Origin: Acuticoccus yangtzensis | GTDB taxonomy: Bacteria > Pseudomonadota > Alphaproteobacteria > Rhizobiales > Amorphaceae | Reading direction: 5' to 3' | NCBI RefSeq assembly: GCF_001927245.1 | Contig: NZ_MJUX01000001.1 | Span: 434,001 to 498,000, forward strand | Length of the DNA stretch: 64,000 nucleotides | Shown: positions 20,201 to 29,884 of the stretch, in pieces | How positions within the stretch are numbered: the first letter of the stretch is position 1 | Layout of the letters: each line of letters starts with the position of its first letter | Made by a program: the position numbers and the translations under genes | Notes under the pieces: model-generated | Database searches by the model: none | The model's input: the letters and a program-made list of their open reading frames with translations, nothing else | Told to the model about the DNA's origin: nothing

Positions 20201-20843
20201 CATAGTCGTCCGGCTCCATGCGGCTGCGGCGGATGGTGAAGCCGAGGTCGGCCGGCCGCTCCCGCCGCCGCACCGGCGCGATCGCCGACACCAGCGCAAC
20301 ACCGGCGAGGAGACCCGTCACCCCGCCGAGAAAGCCCAGCAGCGTGCCCGACGAAATGCCGACCACGTCCGCCCACACGAAATGGTGGACGCTGCCGATG
20401 ACGCCGCCGAGCCCGAGCGGCAGCGGCCACGCCTCGGTGACGGGGAAGACGTTGACGAAGCCCGGCGCCAGCATGAGCGCGGCGAGGCCCGCGGCGATGC
20501 GCCCCGGCGTCCACCCCACCGGGCGGCCCGACACCAGGCGCAGCCCCCACAAGGGCAGCGGCAGGATGAGGAGCGGCGCGGCGATGCCGAAGAGCTGCAT
20601 CACCGGATCGGCGAAGGCGGCACCGAAGCCGCCCATCCAATTGCGCACGGGCGCGTCGGTGGAATGGGTCAGGCTGGGGTCGGAGACGGTCCAGGTCGCC
20701 AGCGCGATCGCCAGGACGACCGAGAGGACGAGCAAGACGACACCGGTCAGCGTGCCGATCGCCCGGCGGGCGAACAACACAGACGGGTCGTCAAGGATTT
20801 GCTCCAGGGCTCTCAAACGCATCACGCTCACGGCACGCCTCAT
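17256..20843 (-). CDS. ftsK: DNA translocase FtsK
   Basis: Septum-anchored ATPase that pumps chromosome termini during division. Order of parts: about four membrane segments in the first 190 residues; a long variable linker (about 200-660); the motor with Walker [29 protein letters not shown] and [14 protein letters not shown]; and a C-terminal winged-helix gamma domain ([24 protein letters not shown]) that reads KOPS-type sites. At 1195 residues it is longer than many alphaproteobacterial FtsK proteins because of the linker, whose residues ~461-648 are extremely acidic with repeated DDYADE units. The start is the ATG at 20843; an internal ATG follows eight codons later. Confidence 0.96.
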   Translation of the reverse strand: MRRAVSVMRLRALEQILDDPSVLFARRAIGTLTGVVLLVLSVVLAIALATWTVSDPSLTHSTDAPVRNWMGGFGAAFADPVMQLFGIAAPLLILPLPLWGLRLVSGRPVGWTPGRIAAGLAALMLAPGFVNVFPVTEAWPLPLGLGGVIGSVHHFVWADVVGISSGTLLGFLGGVTGLLAGVALVSAIAPVRRRERPADLGFTIRRSRMEPDDYGLDDTDTYEGDAASRLAELSGAVTHGFMMLRTRLMGPALRRRSRGARVNGEAGARRPAAARGAPSMRAMAEDEQAPFDEAQVYRPRRPVRARAEAAAPAFEFEDEDGLYDDDFIQEGAAEAPVRQPRPAADEGLPERRQTRQAPREAAARREAREPSREPSRDEAQAERGGAARRMAAAAAAQAVTFARPLRGPAAKLAELPAAPGTAAAATVAAAAAGGAVAGAAVAAGAAARQRAAVSDKVSGDAGTWDEDLYDQDVHDEDRGEAPGYDEADDDHPHDTAAAGGAAYAAPGGLEPIEEAELAEEDDRVLLDHPSDLPQRGAYAEEEGYAEEEGYDDDLDDDRSPRPAAYHAADDGYADEDDYADEQDYADENDYADDVGDYVDEDDGVPAARDPRAPARYAAAAADADDDDADDYGYDEDEDDHGFDGAAQGYVEQGGFVPGDSRVTPQAGAMKPGRRIVREAQPSFLGSGEYEFPPLTLLASPPADRSDRELTEDALEANARVLEGVLADFGVKGVIINVRPGPVVTLYELEPAPGIKSSRVIGLADDIARSMSAVSARVAVIPGKNAIGIELPNTRRVTVYLRELLASADFERTKHKLPMCLGKNIGGEAVIADLARTPHMLVAGTTGSGKSVSINTMILSLLYHHKPEHCRIILIDPKMLELSVYDGIPHLLTPVVTDPKKAVTALRWAVREMEDRYRKMAKLGVRNIDGYNARLKEAGREGEPLTRLVQTGFDKHTGEAIFEEEVLDLSPMPFIVIIVDEMADLMMVAGKDIEGLIQRLAQMARAAGIHVILATQRPSVDVITGTIKANFPTRISFAVTSKIDSRTILGEMGAEQLLGMGDMLYMAGGGRIQRVHGPFVADGEVEDVVAHLKTQGTPDYLHEVLEDDEEEEDGSGGAGGASGVDAMSESEDLYDRAVALVLRDRKASTSYVQRRLSIGYNRAATLIERMEKEGVVSPANNAGKRDILVPAEGEVA

Positions 20844-21252
20844 CGATTATTGTGCGACGTGGCTGTGGCGGTCTGTCGGTCTCGGCGGCGCCAAAAGACG
20901 GCCTGCCCCGTCGTCTCTTTTTGTGACCGGACGGCGTTAAGGCCCGGTAACCAGGGTGTGCCGAGTTTGCCCTACGGCCGGGCGACTGGGCCTCGCGCGG
21001 CACTTTTGCGCGCGGTGCCGACACAAATGTCACGCAGCGTTTCAACGGATCGTTTGGCCGCACGGCATGGGCGCGGCCCCGACGGAGGCGCGGGCGGCGG
21101 CGCGCTGCGAGGGGTTTGCCCTCGCCCGGTTCGCCGCCGATGTCCGCTCGCCGGCATGGCCTGGATGAGCGCTTGGCTGCACAAACGCGCCGTGGGGGCT
21201 GTTCGGGCTGAAGCGGCCTGGTCTGGCACGCCGCTCGTTCAATGCTCAGCGT
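20844..21252. other. Gap of 409 bases upstream of ftsK
   Basis: It should hold the ftsK promoter on the minus strand. No convincing promoter boxes, terminator or repeat were recognised. Several open frames cross it but none resembles a protein. Confidence 0.5.
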
Positions 21253-22299
21253 TCAACCGATGAGGCCGGTGACGAAACCCGCCGTCTTCAGCGCGGCATT
21301 GCGGGCGATGAGCCCCATGGGGTTGGTCGTGCTCAGCATGCGGTAGGCGCGGTCGGTCAGCGCGACGGTCTTCTGCGCATCGCCCAGACGCGCCGCGCGG
21401 TAGGCGGCGAGGTCGCGGTCCTCCACGGCCTCGGCGAAGGCGAAAGCGTCGGCGATGCCGAGATTCATGCCGCGCCCGCCCACAGGAGAGTGGGTGTGCG
21501 CCGCGTCGCCGCCGATCGCTACCCGGCCCTTGCCCATCACCTCCGCCACCCGAAGCCCCACGGTGAAGGTGCCCTCCTGCAGCACGTCCTTCACCGTCAT
21601 ATGGCGCGATGCGAGGGTGAGAACGTCCGGCCGGTTGCTGATCAGCCGGTAGCGCCCGCCGCCGATCGTGATGAAGAAGCCCACCGCCCCCACCCGCGAC
21701 AGAACCGCACACGCCTCGTTGCGCCACGGCGTCTCACAGTGCGCGTCGGCGACGCTCCATGTGCCATCCACCATCCGCTCGGACATGGCGATGCCGAGGA
21801 GCCGCCGCACCGCCGAATGGGAGCCGTCCGCGCCGAAACCGTAGTCGGCGCGGATCTCGCGGGTTTCGCCGGTGGTGCGATGCGTCAACGTCGCGGTCAC
21901 GCCGTCGGCGGTCTCGGCGAGGCCGGTCGTCTCGAAATTCCACAGGACCTCGATGCCGTGGCGCTGCACGATGTCCAGAAGGACGCGCTCCGTCTCGCCC
22001 TGGGCCAGCGCGACCAGCGTCGGAAGCCGCCGCTTCTGGCCCGGGATGGTGAGTTCGGTGAGGCGCCGGTCGTCCTCCATGACGCGCGCCGTTCGCACGA
22101 GGGTCGCACGCGCCATGATCTCGGCCGCCGCACCGCTGGGCGACAGAAGCACGAGCGAGTTGCGGTTGACGCCCACCGCCCGGGCCTCGTTGGTGATGCC
22201 CGCCGCGCGGTCGGCCATCGTCACGCGGTAGCCGCGCCCGGCGAGCGCGATCGCCGCGGCGAGGCCCACCGGACCCGCCCCGGAAATATAGACGTGCAT
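21253..22299 (-). CDS. FAD-dependent monooxygenase (PHBH/UbiH fold)
   Basis: Flavin hydroxylase of 348 residues. The N-terminal dinucleotide motif is VYISGAGPVGLAAAIALAGRG, the middle GADGSHSAVRR motif follows, and GRVAIGGDAAHTHSPVGGRGMNLGI is the second FAD motif. The start is ATG 22299, preceded by GGGGAGGGGG; six codons upstream another start is possible. It is a single gene, divergent from pcs, with no pathway neighbours that would reveal its aromatic or other substrate. Confidence 0.87.
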   Translation of the reverse strand: MHVYISGAGPVGLAAAIALAGRGYRVTMADRAAGITNEARAVGVNRNSLVLLSPSGAAAEIMARATLVRTARVMEDDRRLTELTIPGQKRRLPTLVALAQGETERVLLDIVQRHGIEVLWNFETTGLAETADGVTATLTHRTTGETREIRADYGFGADGSHSAVRRLLGIAMSERMVDGTWSVADAHCETPWRNEACAVLSRVGAVGFFITIGGGRYRLISNRPDVLTLASRHMTVKDVLQEGTFTVGLRVAEVMGKGRVAIGGDAAHTHSPVGGRGMNLGIADAFAFAEAVEDRDLAAYRAARLGDAQKTVALTDRAYRMLSTTNPMGLIARNAALKTAGFVTGLIG

Positions 22300-22520
22300 G
22301 CCCCCTCCCCTCCTCATGAGCCGCCCGGCGCGCCGCGCGTCGCTCTTCGCGCCCGCGAGGCCGAAGCCTGCGTGGCCGGGTCCGTGCCGGCGGCGGCGCG
22401 AATGCGGGGCCGCGATGCCGGCTCTTCACCTGTGACCATGAAAACTCAATGGGCACGCCGTTCATAGCCTCCGCATCGCCAGGCAATGCGATCCGCTTTT
22501 GTTCATCGGCGGAAGCGGGT

Positions 22521-23228
22521 ATGCGTTGCCGGATGCGCTTTAAAGCCTACGCTGTTCACTTATTCACCGCCGTCGGCGCATCGCTCGCCATGCTCGCATT
22601 GCTGGAAGCCGCGCAGCAGGATTGGGCCATGATGGCGATCTGGCTCGCCGTCGCCTTCGTCGTCGACGGGATCGACGGACCGTTGGCGCGCCGCTACGAC
22701 GTGCACACCAACGCGCGCGTGATCGACGGGTCGCTGCTCGACCTCATCATCGATTTCCTGACCTACGTGATGATCCCCGCCTACGCCCTCTACGGGTCGG
22801 GCCTTCTTCCGGGGTGGACGGGCTGGTTCGTGGTCCTTCTGATCCCCTTCGCCTCGTCGCTCTACTTCGCCGACACGCGCATGAAGACGCACGATGCGTC
22901 GTTCCGCGGATTTCCCGGCTGCTGGAACATGGTGGTGCTGGCGTTGCTGGTGATCGAGCCCGTGTGGGAGGTGATCTTCGGGCTGGTCCTGCTGCTGTCC
23001 GCCGCCCAGTTCCTCACGCTGCGGTTCATCCACCCGGTACGCACCACGCGCTGGCGGTGCGTGTCGTTGCCCGTCGCGGTGATCTGGACCGGTTGCATCG
23101 CCTATTCCGCGTGGTTCGACTTCGCGCCGATGTCGGTGGTGACCTGGATCGTGGCGGTGACGTCGGCCTATCTGCTGCTGGCCGGCATCGCCCAGCAGAT
23201 CATTCTGGACCGCGGCGCGCTGCGCTGA
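22521..23228 (+). CDS. pcs: Phosphatidylcholine synthase
   Basis: Inner-membrane CDP-alcohol phosphatidyltransferase that condenses CDP-diacylglycerol with choline. The signature DG-x2-AR-x8-G-x3-D-x3-D is present in modified spacing: DGPLARRYD, then GSLLDLIID. FRGFPGCWNMVV and FIHPVRTTRWR also match bacterial Pcs. About seven hydrophobic segments, 235 residues. ATG 22521 is favoured by GGAAG five bases upstream; ATG 22533 and a long frame to 22449 are alternatives. It implies phosphatidylcholine in the membrane and choline uptake. The 221-bp divergent gap to the monooxygenase should hold both promoters. Confidence 0.92.
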   Translation: MRCRMRFKAYAVHLFTAVGASLAMLALLEAAQQDWAMMAIWLAVAFVVDGIDGPLARRYDVHTNARVIDGSLLDLIIDFLTYVMIPAYALYGSGLLPGWTGWFVVLLIPFASSLYFADTRMKTHDASFRGFPGCWNMVVLALLVIEPVWEVIFGLVLLLSAAQFLTLRFIHPVRTTRWRCVSLPVAVIWTGCIAYSAWFDFAPMSVVTWIVAVTSAYLLLAGIAQQIILDRGALR

Positions 23229-23340
23229 CGGCGCGCCGGGTGCGCAGCCCGGCGCCGTCGCCCGATGAGGGCCGGCCAGCGCGGGCGAGAGGCATCGGCC
23301 CCCGAGAGGCGGATCGGCCGCGTCAGGTGGACTGGCCCCG

Positions 23341-24186
23341 TCAGGCCGTGAGGGCGAAGACGCGCGCCGGGCCGCCGGAGCCGCCTTTGTGCTTCGGCGC
23401 CCCCACCACCAGCGTTGCGCCGGCCGCGGGAAGCGCGCCGAGACCCGCCACGCATTCGATGCCGTAGCGGCCGGACGGGAGCCACAGATTGTGGGTCGCG
23501 AAATCGGCCGAGGCGCCGTGGTCGAGGGACAGCGTGTCCACGGCGATGGCGACGGCGCCGGTGTCCTCCATCAGCATCGCCGCCGCTTCGGGATGGAAGC
23601 CGGGGAAGTGCATCGTCCCGCCTTCGTCGGCGTTGCGGAAGCCGTCGCCGGTCACCTTGTCGGCCCAGCCGGAGTGCATGGCGACGCAGCAACCGTCCGG
23701 CATCTCGCCGTGCGCGGACATCCAGGCGGCGAGGTCGTCCGGCGTCACCATGGCGTCCGGGTCGTCGGCGGCCTTGGCGGCGATGTCGACGATGACGAGG
23801 GGGGCGACGAGGCTCGCCGCCGGGATCTCGTCCACCGACTGGCCGTCCGCCGAGAAGTGCAGCGGCGCGTCGACGTGGGTGCCGGTGTGCTCGTCGGTGG
23901 TGAGGATGAAGAGGTTGTAGCCGTCCCGCGCGCGCTCATAGAGCTGCTCGGCGCTGAAGCCGGGGGCACCGCCGAAGGTCGGGAAGGTGTCCGACAACGT
24001 GTGGGTGAGGTCGGCGACGCCGGTGAAGGAGCCGGACGGTGCGCCCGGTGTGGGCGCCTGGGCGCTGGCAGGGGCCGGCCGGCTCAGCGCGCCGAGGCCG
24101 GCCGCCGCCGCGGCGGCGCCGAACATCAGGCGGCGGCGGTCCATCATGGACTGCCGCACATGGTCGATGACGCATTGTCCGCACAT
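23341..24186 (-). CDS. Tat-exported cyclase-family metal hydrolase
   Basis: Member of the cyclase family (PF04199, kynurenine formamidase-like). The metal motif HTGTHVDAPLHF is intact. A twin-arginine signal (DRRRLMFGAAAAAAGLGALS) begins after an unusual N-terminal stretch MCGQCVIDHVRQ that contains a CxxC pair; translation may instead start at the later Met codons directly before the signal. A GGAGGAGGG site supports ATG 24186. Export to the periplasm argues against a role in cytosolic tryptophan breakdown. It follows ureB by only 61 bases on the same strand. Confidence 0.82.
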   Translation of the reverse strand: MCGQCVIDHVRQSMMDRRRLMFGAAAAAAGLGALSRPAPASAQAPTPGAPSGSFTGVADLTHTLSDTFPTFGGAPGFSAEQLYERARDGYNLFILTTDEHTGTHVDAPLHFSADGQSVDEIPAASLVAPLVIVDIAAKAADDPDAMVTPDDLAAWMSAHGEMPDGCCVAMHSGWADKVTGDGFRNADEGGTMHFPGFHPEAAAMLMEDTGAVAIAVDTLSLDHGASADFATHNLWLPSGRYGIECVAGLGALPAAGATLVVGAPKHKGGSGGPARVFALTA

Positions 24187-24247
24187 GGCCTAACCCTCCT
24201 CCGTTCGGACGAAAGACACGACGAAAGACGCTGGCGGCCGGGGTGCC

Positions 24248-24556
24248 TCAGTCGAGCGGGCCGGCCACCTTCGCCTGAAAACCATGCACGATGCGTGCCC
24301 CTGCGAAGGGGATGAGATGCACCGTGCGCTCCTGTCCCGGCTCGAACCGCGTGGCCGAGCCGGCCGGAATGTCGAGTCGCCGGCCGCGCGCCTTCTCACG
24401 GTCGAAGGCGAGTGCGGCGTTGGTCTCGAAGAAATGGTAGTGCGAGCCGATCTGGATCGGGCGGTCGCCCGTGTTGGCGACGGTGAGCTCCACCACGTCG
24501 GCGCCTGCGTTCAGCTCGATCTCGCCGTCGGCGGCGATGACTTCACCCGGAATCAT
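24248..24556 (-). CDS. ureB: Urease subunit beta
   Basis: Structural urease subunit, 102 residues, starting [18 protein letters not shown] with the typical [13 protein letters not shown] and [12 protein letters not shown]. The ATG at 24556 overlaps the stop of the DUF1272 gene by four bases; a longer frame upstream is a read of that gene in another frame. Normally ureC follows directly; here the next gene downstream is the cyclase-family gene. Confidence 0.95.
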   Translation of the reverse strand: MIPGEVIAADGEIELNAGADVVELTVANTGDRPIQIGSHYHFFETNAALAFDREKARGRRLDIPAGSATRFEPGQERTVHLIPFAGARIVHGFQAKVAGPLD

Positions 24557-24813
24557 GGGCGGTCCCTCAGTGATGCGCAGTCGGCGCGGGTGGCGAGAAC
24601 GCGGGTGGTCGAGGCGGGGTGCTTGGCGAGCATCGCCTCCGGGCGGACCGGCCGGGCGGTGAATTCGCCGCCGCAATTGGGGCAGCGCCCGCCGAGCGGG
24701 CCGGCCACGCAGTCCGCGCAGAAGGTGCACTCATAGGTGCAGATCCGCGCGTCGGGCGAGGACGGCGGCAGATCGCGGTCGCAGCACTCGCAGTTGGGGC
24801 GAAGCTCCAGCAT
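24553..24813 (-). CDS. DUF1272 cysteine-rich protein
   Basis: 86-residue protein with about ten cysteines arranged as [17 protein letters not shown] and GRCPNC, a probable zinc-binding fold of unknown function. The family is often met between ureA and ureB in alphaproteobacteria, as here: it lies three bases after ureA and overlaps the ureB start. A role in metal handling for urease is only an inference from position. Confidence 0.88.
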   Translation of the reverse strand: MLELRPNCECCDRDLPPSSPDARICTYECTFCADCVAGPLGGRCPNCGGEFTARPVRPEAMLAKHPASTTRVLATRADCASLRDRP

Positions 24814-24816
24814 GGC

Positions 24817-25119
24817 CTAGCGGATCGGGTTGTGGACGGTGACGAGCTTGGTGCCGTCCGGGAAGGTGGCCTCGACCTGCACGTCGTGGATCATCTCGGC
24901 GATCCCGTCCATCACCGCGTCGCGCGGGACGACGGTGGCGCCGGCTTCCATCAGGTCGGCGACGGTGCGGCCGTCGCGCGCGCCTTCCATGACGTAATCG
25001 GATATCAGCGCGATGGCTTCGGGGTAGTTGAGCTTCACCCCCCGTTCGCGGCGCCGGCGGGCGACGTCAGCGGCGACGGAGATCAGGAGCTTGTCCTTCT
25101 CCCGCGGCGAAAGTTTCAT
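24817..25119 (-). CDS. ureA: Urease subunit gamma
   Basis: 100-residue urease subunit: [39 protein letters not shown] and the closing VHNPIR are diagnostic. Start at ATG 25119. It follows ureD by about 46 bases. Confidence 0.95.
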   Translation of the reverse strand: MKLSPREKDKLLISVAADVARRRRERGVKLNYPEAIALISDYVMEGARDGRTVADLMEAGATVVPRDAVMDGIAEMIHDVQVEATFPDGTKLVTVHNPIR

Positions 25120-25165
25120 GCGGCCGTCCCACGGTCGACGAGGCGGCCGGAAGGGTCGCCCACGG

Positions 25166-26026
25166 TTAAAGCTGCCAGGCGCGCGGCAGCGGCGCCCCGG
25201 ACAGCGCTTCTGCCGCCCGGCCGAGCGCATCCTGCAAGCTTGTGTGGCCGGGCGCAAGAACCCGCACGACGGTGACCGGCCCCATCGTGCTCGCTCCCCA
25301 GACGACGGGCGCGCCGTCCAGCGCGGCGCGGGCGGTGTCGGCGTCCCCCTCCCCGCCCACGTGGAGCACGAGGCCGGTGGCGCGCGCCCCGCCGAGCGCC
25401 GCCGGGCCGCCGGAGCGGGCGAGCGTTTCGGTGGTGAGGCCGAACGTGTCGAGGAAGGCGAGGCGGCCGTGGATGGTGAGCGCGATGGTGTCGCGGATGT
25501 CGGCGCGGGTGACGGTCTCGCCCATCGCGGCGCGGCCGAGGACGAGCCCTTCGCACAAGGTGAGCGCCGCGCCGGGGGCGAGGTGGATTTGGGTGTGGCG
25601 CGTCAACCGCGCGCCCTCGAAGAGGATGGTGGGCTGCGGCAGGTGGCGCAGCGTGGCCCCGCCGGCGACGCGGATCGTCTGCCCGACCACCGCGGGCGGG
25701 CCCTCGCAGCGGTAGACCCGCTCGCACGCCAGCGTGGCGACGGTGAGGCTGTGCGCCTCGGCCGCCATTTCGGTGTGGAAGCGGTCGCCGGAGGCGAGAC
25801 CGCCGGAGGTGTTGAGGATCAGCGCCTCCACCCCGGCGGCGACGCGTGGGAAGCGGAGCTTGGCCGAGCCGGACTGGCTGAGGCGCGTGGTGACGGGGCG
25901 GCCGCCCGAGTCGGCCAAGGTCACCGCCGCCTCGCCGGTGCTGCGCTGGTAGGCGATGGGGGCCGCGCCGTCGGCAGCCCCGGCCGGTGCGCCGTGATGG
26001 CCCGCCGGCTGGTCGGTCTCTTGCAA
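25166..26026 (-). CDS. ureD: Urease accessory protein UreD
   Basis: Scaffold that, with UreF and UreG, loads nickel into apo-urease. Recognised from [40 protein letters not shown] and [16 protein letters not shown]. The start is uncertain: TTG 26026 has GGGGAG six bases upstream and gives 286 residues, the usual size; a GTG at 26092 would add 22 residues. UreE, F and G are not in the window. Confidence 0.88.
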   Translation of the reverse strand: MQETDQPAGHHGAPAGAADGAAPIAYQRSTGEAAVTLADSGGRPVTTRLSQSGSAKLRFPRVAAGVEALILNTSGGLASGDRFHTEMAAEAHSLTVATLACERVYRCEGPPAVVGQTIRVAGGATLRHLPQPTILFEGARLTRHTQIHLAPGAALTLCEGLVLGRAAMGETVTRADIRDTIALTIHGRLAFLDTFGLTTETLARSGGPAALGGARATGLVLHVGGEGDADTARAALDGAPVVWGASTMGPVTVVRVLAPGHTSLQDALGRAAEALSGAPLPRAWQL

Positions 26027-26111
26027 AATGGGCTCCCCGGCGCGTCGTCGGTCCTCAATGCCGCGTTCGGGGCGAATTGTCGACGCCCGCACGATCGGTG
26101 CGGGCGACGGC

Positions 26112-27116
26112 TCAGGCGGCGACGGGAACCGGAAGGTCGGCCAGCACCTCGGCGGCGATCTTCATGGAGGAGAGCCGCGCCGCGTGGTCGTGGATCGCGC
26201 CGACGACGAAGACCTCGTCCGGCTGGTAGGCCTCCACGAGGGCGCCGAGCTGGCGCCGCACCGTGTCGCGCGAGCCGACGGCGGTCACGCGCTGCATCTC
26301 CTCCACCATCGGCATCACCTGGGGATGGATGATGGACGCGACGTCCTCGACCGGGCGGGGCAGCGGGCCGGGGCGGCCGGTCCTGAGGTTGGCGACCGCC
26401 TGGAGCTGCGAGGAGCGCAGATAGTGCCCCTCCGCGTCGCTGGCGCCGGCATAGACGTTGACCGCCATGGCGAAGCGCGGCGCCTCCAGCCGGTCGGACG
26501 GGCGGAACTTGGAGCGGTAGACGGCGATCGCGTCCCGCAGCATGGCCGGGGCGAAGTGGGAGGCGAAGGCGTAGGGCAGGCCCAGAATGGCCGCGAGCTC
26601 GGCGCCGAATGTGGAGGAGCCGAGGATCCACACCGGGACGTTGGTGCCGGCGCCCGGCACGGCGGAGACGCGGGTCTCGCCGGGGCGCGAATCGAGGAAG
26701 GCGATGAGTTCGGCGACGTCGGACGGGAATTGGTCGGCCTGGTCGGCGTAGCGGCGCAGCGCGCGGGCGGTGGCCTGGTCCGTTCCGGGGGCGCGGCCGA
26801 GGCCGAGGTCGATGCGGCCGGGGTAGAGCGTTTCGAGGGTGCCGAACTGCTCGGCCACCATCAGCGGGGCGTGGTTGGGCAGCATGATGCCGCCGGAGCC
26901 GACGCGGATGGTGCGCGTGTTGGCGGCGAGGTGGCCGATGAGGACGGCGGTGGCGGACGAGGCGATGCCGGGCATGTTGTGGTGCTCGGCGACCCAGAAC
27001 CGGCCGAAGCCCCAGTCCTCGGCGTGCCGGGCGAGGTCGGTGGAGCGGGCCAAGGCATCCGCGGCGGTGCCTCCCTCCGGGATCGGAGCGAGGTCCAGAA
27101 TATTGTAGGCGACCAT
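26112..27116 (-). CDS. LLM-class flavin-dependent oxidoreductase
   Basis: Luciferase-like monooxygenase fold, 334 residues. The start ATG 27116 has an AGGAGG site. Diagnostic stretches: [57 protein letters not shown] and the C-terminal [21 protein letters not shown]. This is the MsnO8/YhbW-like group commonly labelled LLM oxidoreductase; the substrate is not known. It lies 19 bases from the window-side end of the ure genes but is transcribed separately with its own start region. Confidence 0.87.
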   Translation of the reverse strand: MVAYNILDLAPIPEGGTAADALARSTDLARHAEDWGFGRFWVAEHHNMPGIASSATAVLIGHLAANTRTIRVGSGGIMLPNHAPLMVAEQFGTLETLYPGRIDLGLGRAPGTDQATARALRRYADQADQFPSDVAELIAFLDSRPGETRVSAVPGAGTNVPVWILGSSTFGAELAAILGLPYAFASHFAPAMLRDAIAVYRSKFRPSDRLEAPRFAMAVNVYAGASDAEGHYLRSSQLQAVANLRTGRPGPLPRPVEDVASIIHPQVMPMVEEMQRVTAVGSRDTVRRQLGALVEAYQPDEVFVVGAIHDHAARLSSMKIAAEVLADLPVPVAA

Positions 27117-27362
27117 CGGGCCCCTCCTGTCGAGACGCCGGGCCGCCTGCGCTGGTGAGTGGCGTGCCCGATCGGTGCGATCAAATATGTGTGTTGGCAC
27201 CGATCGAGGCAAGCCGCCGCGGCACCGCGGGTGCGCCGCGCTGCGTGTCGGCGCGGCCGGGCCGCGTGCCCGGGTCCTGCACGCAACCGACCCGCGTGGT
27301 CACGCTCCCCTTGCGCCCGGCTGGCACGGCAGCGCGCGTTTGCGGGCGGGCCGCGTGGTCGC

Positions 27363-27541
27363 GCCCCACAGCCGCCGGTCCGTGCGGCACCCGCCCCGCG
27401 GCGGCCGAACCGTACGGCAATGCCCCTCGGCGGCCGGACCGTGTGGCACCGCCCCCTCGGCAACCGGCCCGTGTGGCGACGCCCCGCGGCGGCCGGAACG
27501 CTTAGCAACGCCCCTTGGCGGCCGGGCGGTGGGGCGTCGTG
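27363..27541. repeat. Degenerate 29-30 bp tandem repeat, about six units
   Basis: Units of 29-30 bases of the form CCCC-(G/T)CGGCGGCCGGACCGTG-TGGCACCG are lined up without gaps and diverged by 20-40% from each other. They fill the space between the LLM gene start and the end of thrS. The rest of the 27117-27586 gap is GC-rich sequence with older, less clear units on the LLM side. Confidence 0.7.
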
Positions 27542-27586
27542 CGGCGGCCGCGGGTTGAGGCGCTGGGCCGGGGCCGGGGCGTCGCC

Positions 27587-29755
27587 TTATTCGGCGGCGT
27601 CCACGGCTTCGACGGTGAGGCGGTCGGTCTCGCCGGCGAGGGTGGAGATGAAGAGGGTGCCGCCGCCGCGTTCGGTCAGGATGCGGCGGGCGGCCTCCAC
27701 GGCCTCCTCGCGGGTCTCGAACACGTCGGTGGAGCGGCCGGTGACGGCATCGTTGACGACGAAGCCTTCGAACACCTCGACCACGTCGATGCGCTGGTCC
27801 TTGGCGGCGGCGGCGCGGGCGGTGGCCTCCGCGGCGCGGCGCACGTCGGGCGGCGTCGTTTCGGCCACCATCTGCGCCACGAAGGAGGCGAGCGGCATCG
27901 TCACCTGATCGCGCGAGCCGAGGCGGCGGATGTTGACGGTCTTTTCCTCCGCCTCGCGCCCGCCGACCACCGCGATCACCGGCACCTTGGCGGCCGAATG
28001 CTCGCGGACCTTGTAGTTGATCTTCTCGTTGCGCAGGTCCACCTCGGCGTGGATGCCGGCCGCCGCCAGCGCCTTCTGCACCTCCACCGCGTAACCGTCG
28101 ACGTCGGACACGATGGTGGTCACCATCACCGGCATCGGCGACAGCCACATCGGCATGTGGCCGGCGAAGTTCTCGATCAGGATGCCGAGGAACCGCTCCA
28201 GCGAGCCGACCATCGCGCGGTGCAGCATCACGGGCACGTGCTTCTCGCCGTCGGCGCCGATGTAGAAGGCGCCCAGGCGGCCCGGCATGTTGAGGTCCAC
28301 CTGCACGGTGCCGCACTGCCACTCGCGGCCGATCGCGTCACGCAGCGTGTATTCCAGCTTCGGGCCGTAGAAGGCGCCCTCGCCCTTGTTGGTCGACCAT
28401 GGGCGGCCGGTGGAGTTCAGAACGTCGATCAGGGCCTTCTCGGCGCGGTCCCACACCTCGTCGGCGCCGACGCGGGTCTCCGGCCGGTCCGAGAACTTGA
28501 TGATGACGTCCTCGAAGCCGAAGTCCTCGTAGATCGACAGGATGAGGTCGTTCATCTTCAGGCATTCTGCCGCGATCTGCTCCTCGGTGCAGAAGACGTG
28601 CGCATCGTCCTGGGTGAAGGCGCGCACGCGCATGAGGCCGTGCAGCGCGCCCGACGCCTCGTAGCGGTGGACCTTGCCGAACTCGGACACTTTGTGCGGC
28701 AGCTCGCGGTAGGAGCGCAGGCCGTTCTTGAACACCTGGACGTGGCCGGGGCAGTTCATCGGCTTGATCGCGTAGGTCCGCTCGTCCGGCGTCTGCGTCA
28801 TATACATGTTGTCGCCGAACTTCTCGGCGTGGCCGGACGCCTGCCAGAGCGAGATGTCCATCAGCTCGGGCGTGTTGACCTCGTGATAGCCGGCGGCGTC
28901 GTTGCGGCGGCGCACGTAGTTGACGAGGTCCTGGAAGACGCGCCAGCCCTTCTCGTGCCAGAAGACCGCGCCCGGCGCCTCCTCCTGGAAGTGGAAGAGG
29001 TTCATCTCGCGGCCCAGGCGGCGGTGGTCGCGCTTCTCGGCCTCTTCCAGCATGTGGAGGTAGGCGTCGAGGCCCTTCTTGTCGGTCCACGCGGTGCCGT
29101 AGATGCGGGTCAGCATCTCGCGGCTGGAATCGCCGCGCCAGTAGGCACCGGCGACGCGCATCAGCTTGAACGCATCGCCGATGTGCCCGGTGGAGGTCAT
29201 GTGCGGGCCGCGGCACAGGTCGAACCAGTCGCCCTGATGGTAGAGCTTCACGTCCTGGTCTTCGGGGATCGCGTCGACCAGCTCGACCTTGAAGAGCTCG
29301 CCCTTCTCGCGGAAGATTTCGCGCACCTCGTTGCGCGGCTTCACCGTCTTCGTGAAGGGGGCGTTGCGCTTGATGATCTCGCGCATCTTCGCCTCGATCT
29401 TCTCCAGATCGTCCGAGGAGAAGGGCGTATCGCGATAGAAGTCGTAATAGAAGCCGTCTTTGATGACGGGGCCGATGGTGACCTGGGTGCCCGGCCACAG
29501 CTCTTGCACCGCCTCGGCCATCACGTGGGCGGCGTCGTGGCGGATGAGTTCCAGCGCCTCGTCGTCGGTGCGGGTGACGATCTTCAGCGTCGCGTCGGCG
29601 GTGATGGGGTCGGCAAGGTCGACCAGGTTGCCGTCGACGACCATGGCCACGGCCTTTTTGGCCAGCGACTTGGAGATGGATGCGGCGATGTCGGCGCCGG
29701 AGACGCCGGCCACGAACTCACGGGCCGCGCCGTCGGGAAAGGTGATCGTAATCAT
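27587..29755 (-). CDS. thrS: Threonyl-tRNA synthetase with a C-terminal extension
   Basis: Class II synthetase charging tRNA-Thr. TGS domain (residues 1-62), editing domain with [11 protein letters not shown], catalytic core with [12 protein letters not shown] (zinc Cys), [26 protein letters not shown] and [18 protein letters not shown], and anticodon-binding domain ending near residue 632. The enzyme then continues for about 90 residues (633-722): an Ala-rich connector followed by a compact beta-alpha-beta-looking unit ([22 protein letters not shown] then [13 protein letters not shown]) similar in pattern to DUF2188 domains. Typical ThrS ends near 640 residues. Confidence 0.96.
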   Translation of the reverse strand: MITITFPDGAAREFVAGVSGADIAASISKSLAKKAVAMVVDGNLVDLADPITADATLKIVTRTDDEALELIRHDAAHVMAEAVQELWPGTQVTIGPVIKDGFYYDFYRDTPFSSDDLEKIEAKMREIIKRNAPFTKTVKPRNEVREIFREKGELFKVELVDAIPEDQDVKLYHQGDWFDLCRGPHMTSTGHIGDAFKLMRVAGAYWRGDSSREMLTRIYGTAWTDKKGLDAYLHMLEEAEKRDHRRLGREMNLFHFQEEAPGAVFWHEKGWRVFQDLVNYVRRRNDAAGYHEVNTPELMDISLWQASGHAEKFGDNMYMTQTPDERTYAIKPMNCPGHVQVFKNGLRSYRELPHKVSEFGKVHRYEASGALHGLMRVRAFTQDDAHVFCTEEQIAAECLKMNDLILSIYEDFGFEDVIIKFSDRPETRVGADEVWDRAEKALIDVLNSTGRPWSTNKGEGAFYGPKLEYTLRDAIGREWQCGTVQVDLNMPGRLGAFYIGADGEKHVPVMLHRAMVGSLERFLGILIENFAGHMPMWLSPMPVMVTTIVSDVDGYAVEVQKALAAAGIHAEVDLRNEKINYKVREHSAAKVPVIAVVGGREAEEKTVNIRRLGSRDQVTMPLASFVAQMVAETTPPDVRRAAEATARAAAAKDQRIDVVEVFEGFVVNDAVTGRSTDVFETREEAVEAARRILTERGGGTLFISTLAGETDRLTVEAVDAAE

Positions 29756-29884
29756 AGCACTCGCTCAATCTCTGCCCACGGATGCAGGTAAGCAGGAGCA
29801 CCGTATCTGCCCGCCCGCGCGGCCGATTGCAACGGCGCGCCGACAGGAAAGGGCGCGGGTGCGCGCACCGGACGGGGCCGGCGC

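Noticed and set aside
17541-21263. A 1240-codon open frame on the plus strand opposite ftsK
   Set aside because: It is an antisense shadow: its peptide is Arg/Gly/His/Val-rich with no domain, while the minus strand carries a complete FtsK.
24248-24730. Longer ureB reaching upstream to 24730
   Set aside because: The added 58 residues are an out-of-frame reading of the DUF1272 gene; the family begins at MIPGEV.
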